Assembly: GCA_018136815.1 (NCBI GenBank)
Contig: CM030931.1
Coordinates: 6,716,399-6,780,398 of the forward strand
DNA: 64,000 nucleotides
Reading direction: 5' to 3'
Origin: Isochrysis galbana
Lineage: Eukaryota > Haptophyta > Isochrysidales > Isochrysidaceae
Both the position numbers and the translations under genes were made by a program. The notes beneath the pieces were generated by a model, which saw nothing but the letters and a program-made list of their open reading frames with translations, was not told where the DNA came from and searched no databases. Shown here in pieces: positions 62,785-64,000 of this stretch. Numbering within the stretch: position 1 is the stretch's first letter; each line of letters begins with the position of its first letter.

Positions 62785-62990
62785 TTCCTACACCCCCACT
62801 CCCCCGGCCCTTCTCCCCCCGCCATCCGCCATCCGGCGGCTCCCCCCGTGCACTACTAGGGGGATTGGGTTAGGTTGAAGAGCTTAGATTGTAGATTGTC
62901 CGGTGGCCCGCCCCCCCCCCCCTACCCGGTGATCCGTTTCCCATCCCCCCTCCTGCACCTACCGGGCTGGGGGCGGCCTCAGACCCATAA
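62785..62990 (+). repeat. Dispersed repeat family C, copy 3
   Basis: Shares CTACACCCCCACTCCCCCGGCCCTTCTCCCCCCGCCAT and GTGCACTACTAGGGGGAT with 55395-55500 and the ACCGGGCTGG-GGCGGCCTC block with 18455. The terminal palindrome is missing here. Confidence 0.75.
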
Positions 62991-64000
62991 AACTACTACC
63001 TATGGCTATGGACTATGGATATTTGATAGCTCAAATCTCAAATCCGTCTGTCCCAGCACTTTTGACGGAACGCGATGGAACGGCACGACCTTCGACCTAC
63101 GACCTACGACCTATGAGGTCGTGTGGCATTGTGGCGATGTCGCGATACGCACGAGGAACGAGGCAGCCAACGAACAACGAAAACGAAAACGAAAACGAAA
63201 TCAGAGAAGCAGGCAGACACAGAGCAACACCAAGGCCAAGGCGTAGAGGCGCAATCCTATGTGAAACACAGTCAAACTTAGAAATAAAACAGCAAAAGCA
63301 GTATGTTTTTTGCCGTCGGAAAAAACAGAGAAAAACAGTGTGAAAAATAGATGTGCGGAGTAGGGGGCCGCCCGAAATAAAACAGCGAAAAACATATGTT
63401 TTGGGCCACCGAAAAAAAGCACTGTTCATGTGTTTCACATGTAGGGGCGCATGGCGCAGTGCAGAGTTTGGGATGGGGAGCATCCACCGACCGGCCGGCA
63501 CTCTGCAGGATTGCACTCGAGTAATTTTACTCTACAGATGGCATCTGCTCGCCTTTTTCTTGTACTCTGCAGGACTGCACTCGAGTATTCGGTTGGGGGG
63601 TTGTCTCAACCGATCAAACGACCCGTCCGTCCGTCCGCCAAGCCAACGCGACCAACGGGCCAACGAGCCCCTCGTCCGGCTCTTCCGTGGCTCTGCGTCT
63701 AATTATGGCTCCCTCTCCTTCGCTGAGCCGCGCCGTCCCCGCGCGAGAGGGAGTTGGGGGGGGGGAAGGGGGAGGACAGGGGAAGAAGGCAGAGGCAGAG
63801 GAATACAGGGAGGCAGGGAGGGAGGCAGAGACACGGAGGGGCAGTCGGAGGAAGGGGGAAGGAAGGGGAAGGCGGGGGGGGGGGGGGGGGGGGGTTCGGC
63901 TGGGCAGGGAGGAGAGGGAGGGCGAGCGGGAGTATTGGTCAGAGAGTCGCACTGGGAAGGCCACCGGGCGGCGGCGTGACGATGCACTCGGCAGTCCGCA
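62991..64000. repeat. Right end: simple and short direct repeats, no gene seen
   Basis: GACCTAC triplication at 63091-63113; AACGAAAACGAAAACG at 63177-63198; two related AT-rich units GAAATAAAACAGC(A/G)AAA..TATGTTTT at 63280 and 63374; a direct repeat ACTCTGCAGGA(C/T)TGCACTCGAGTA at 63499 and 63567; CCGTCCGTCCGTCCG at 63624; GA/G-rich tract with a G run at 63876-63894. Long frames through the G-rich tract are low-complexity and not called. Confidence 0.55.

Noticed and set aside
63353..63979. Plus-strand frame of 208 codons at the right end
   Set aside because: Second half is Gly/Arg/Glu from a G-rich tract, first half from AT-rich repeats; no similarity.

Overview
The window reads as nuclear DNA of a GC-rich unicellular eukaryote. 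Genes have short introns with GT(G/A) donors and AG acceptors, single genes lie between many retroelement fragments, and two 100-base N runs mark assembly gaps. A GPCR-PIPK fusion, a periplasmic-binding-type receptor with a TIR-like tail and a GT61/DUF3431 fusion are architectures I associate with haptophytes, pelagophytes and other algal or stramenopile protists. A GC-rich microalga is my best guess, but the sequence alone does not settle it.

Layout. 1-3768: a decayed LINE (ORF1 fused to a reverse transcriptase). 4352-7492: a three-exon GPCR-phosphatidylinositol phosphate kinase. 8011-14195: a LINE 5' half, a cluster of palindromes, a dispersed repeat and a second LINE reverse transcriptase. 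14196-16913: a divergent pair, an acidic nuclear-type protein and a RagC/D GTPase (four exons). 17273-19157: repeats and a foldback element. 19525-20073: a three-exon MYCBP (AMY-1) orthologue. 21644-32220: a Ty3/Gypsy-type element whose Gag and Pol are separated only by one in-frame UAG and whose Pol carries a phage-type cytosine methyltransferase-like domain; integrase is absent. 34190-36025: a gap, a truncated gene start and a 1-kb terminal-inverted-repeat element. 36426-38822: COG6. 39930-42566: a compact cluster with a CRESS-type Rep helicase domain, a GNAT acetyltransferase, a coiled-coil protein and a 21-bp inverted repeat, which may be an undescribed small-DNA-virus-like or plasmid-like insertion. 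42651-43412: a 5'-incomplete gene. 44091-46480: a CW zinc-finger protein. 47836-51357: a TPR-GT61-DUF3431 protein. 52218-53739: a SpoU RNA methyltransferase. 54050-54375: a broken UPF1-like helicase. 56619-58352: a homeobox gene. 59390-61986: a ligand-binding receptor with a TIR-like domain running into the second gap. The right end is repeats.

The host genes are individually placed housekeeping or signalling genes (TORC1 signalling, Golgi tethering, phosphoinositide signalling, RNA modification, chromatin reading), not an operon-like set. Many have pyrimidine-rich leaders just upstream of the start codon. The strongest candidates for novelty are the methyltransferase-bearing Gypsy element with its UAG-separated Gag-Pol, the Rep/GNAT cluster, and the receptor with a binding-protein ectodomain and TIR-like tail. 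Exon joins given below were worked out by hand from splice consensus, reading phase and family conservation.
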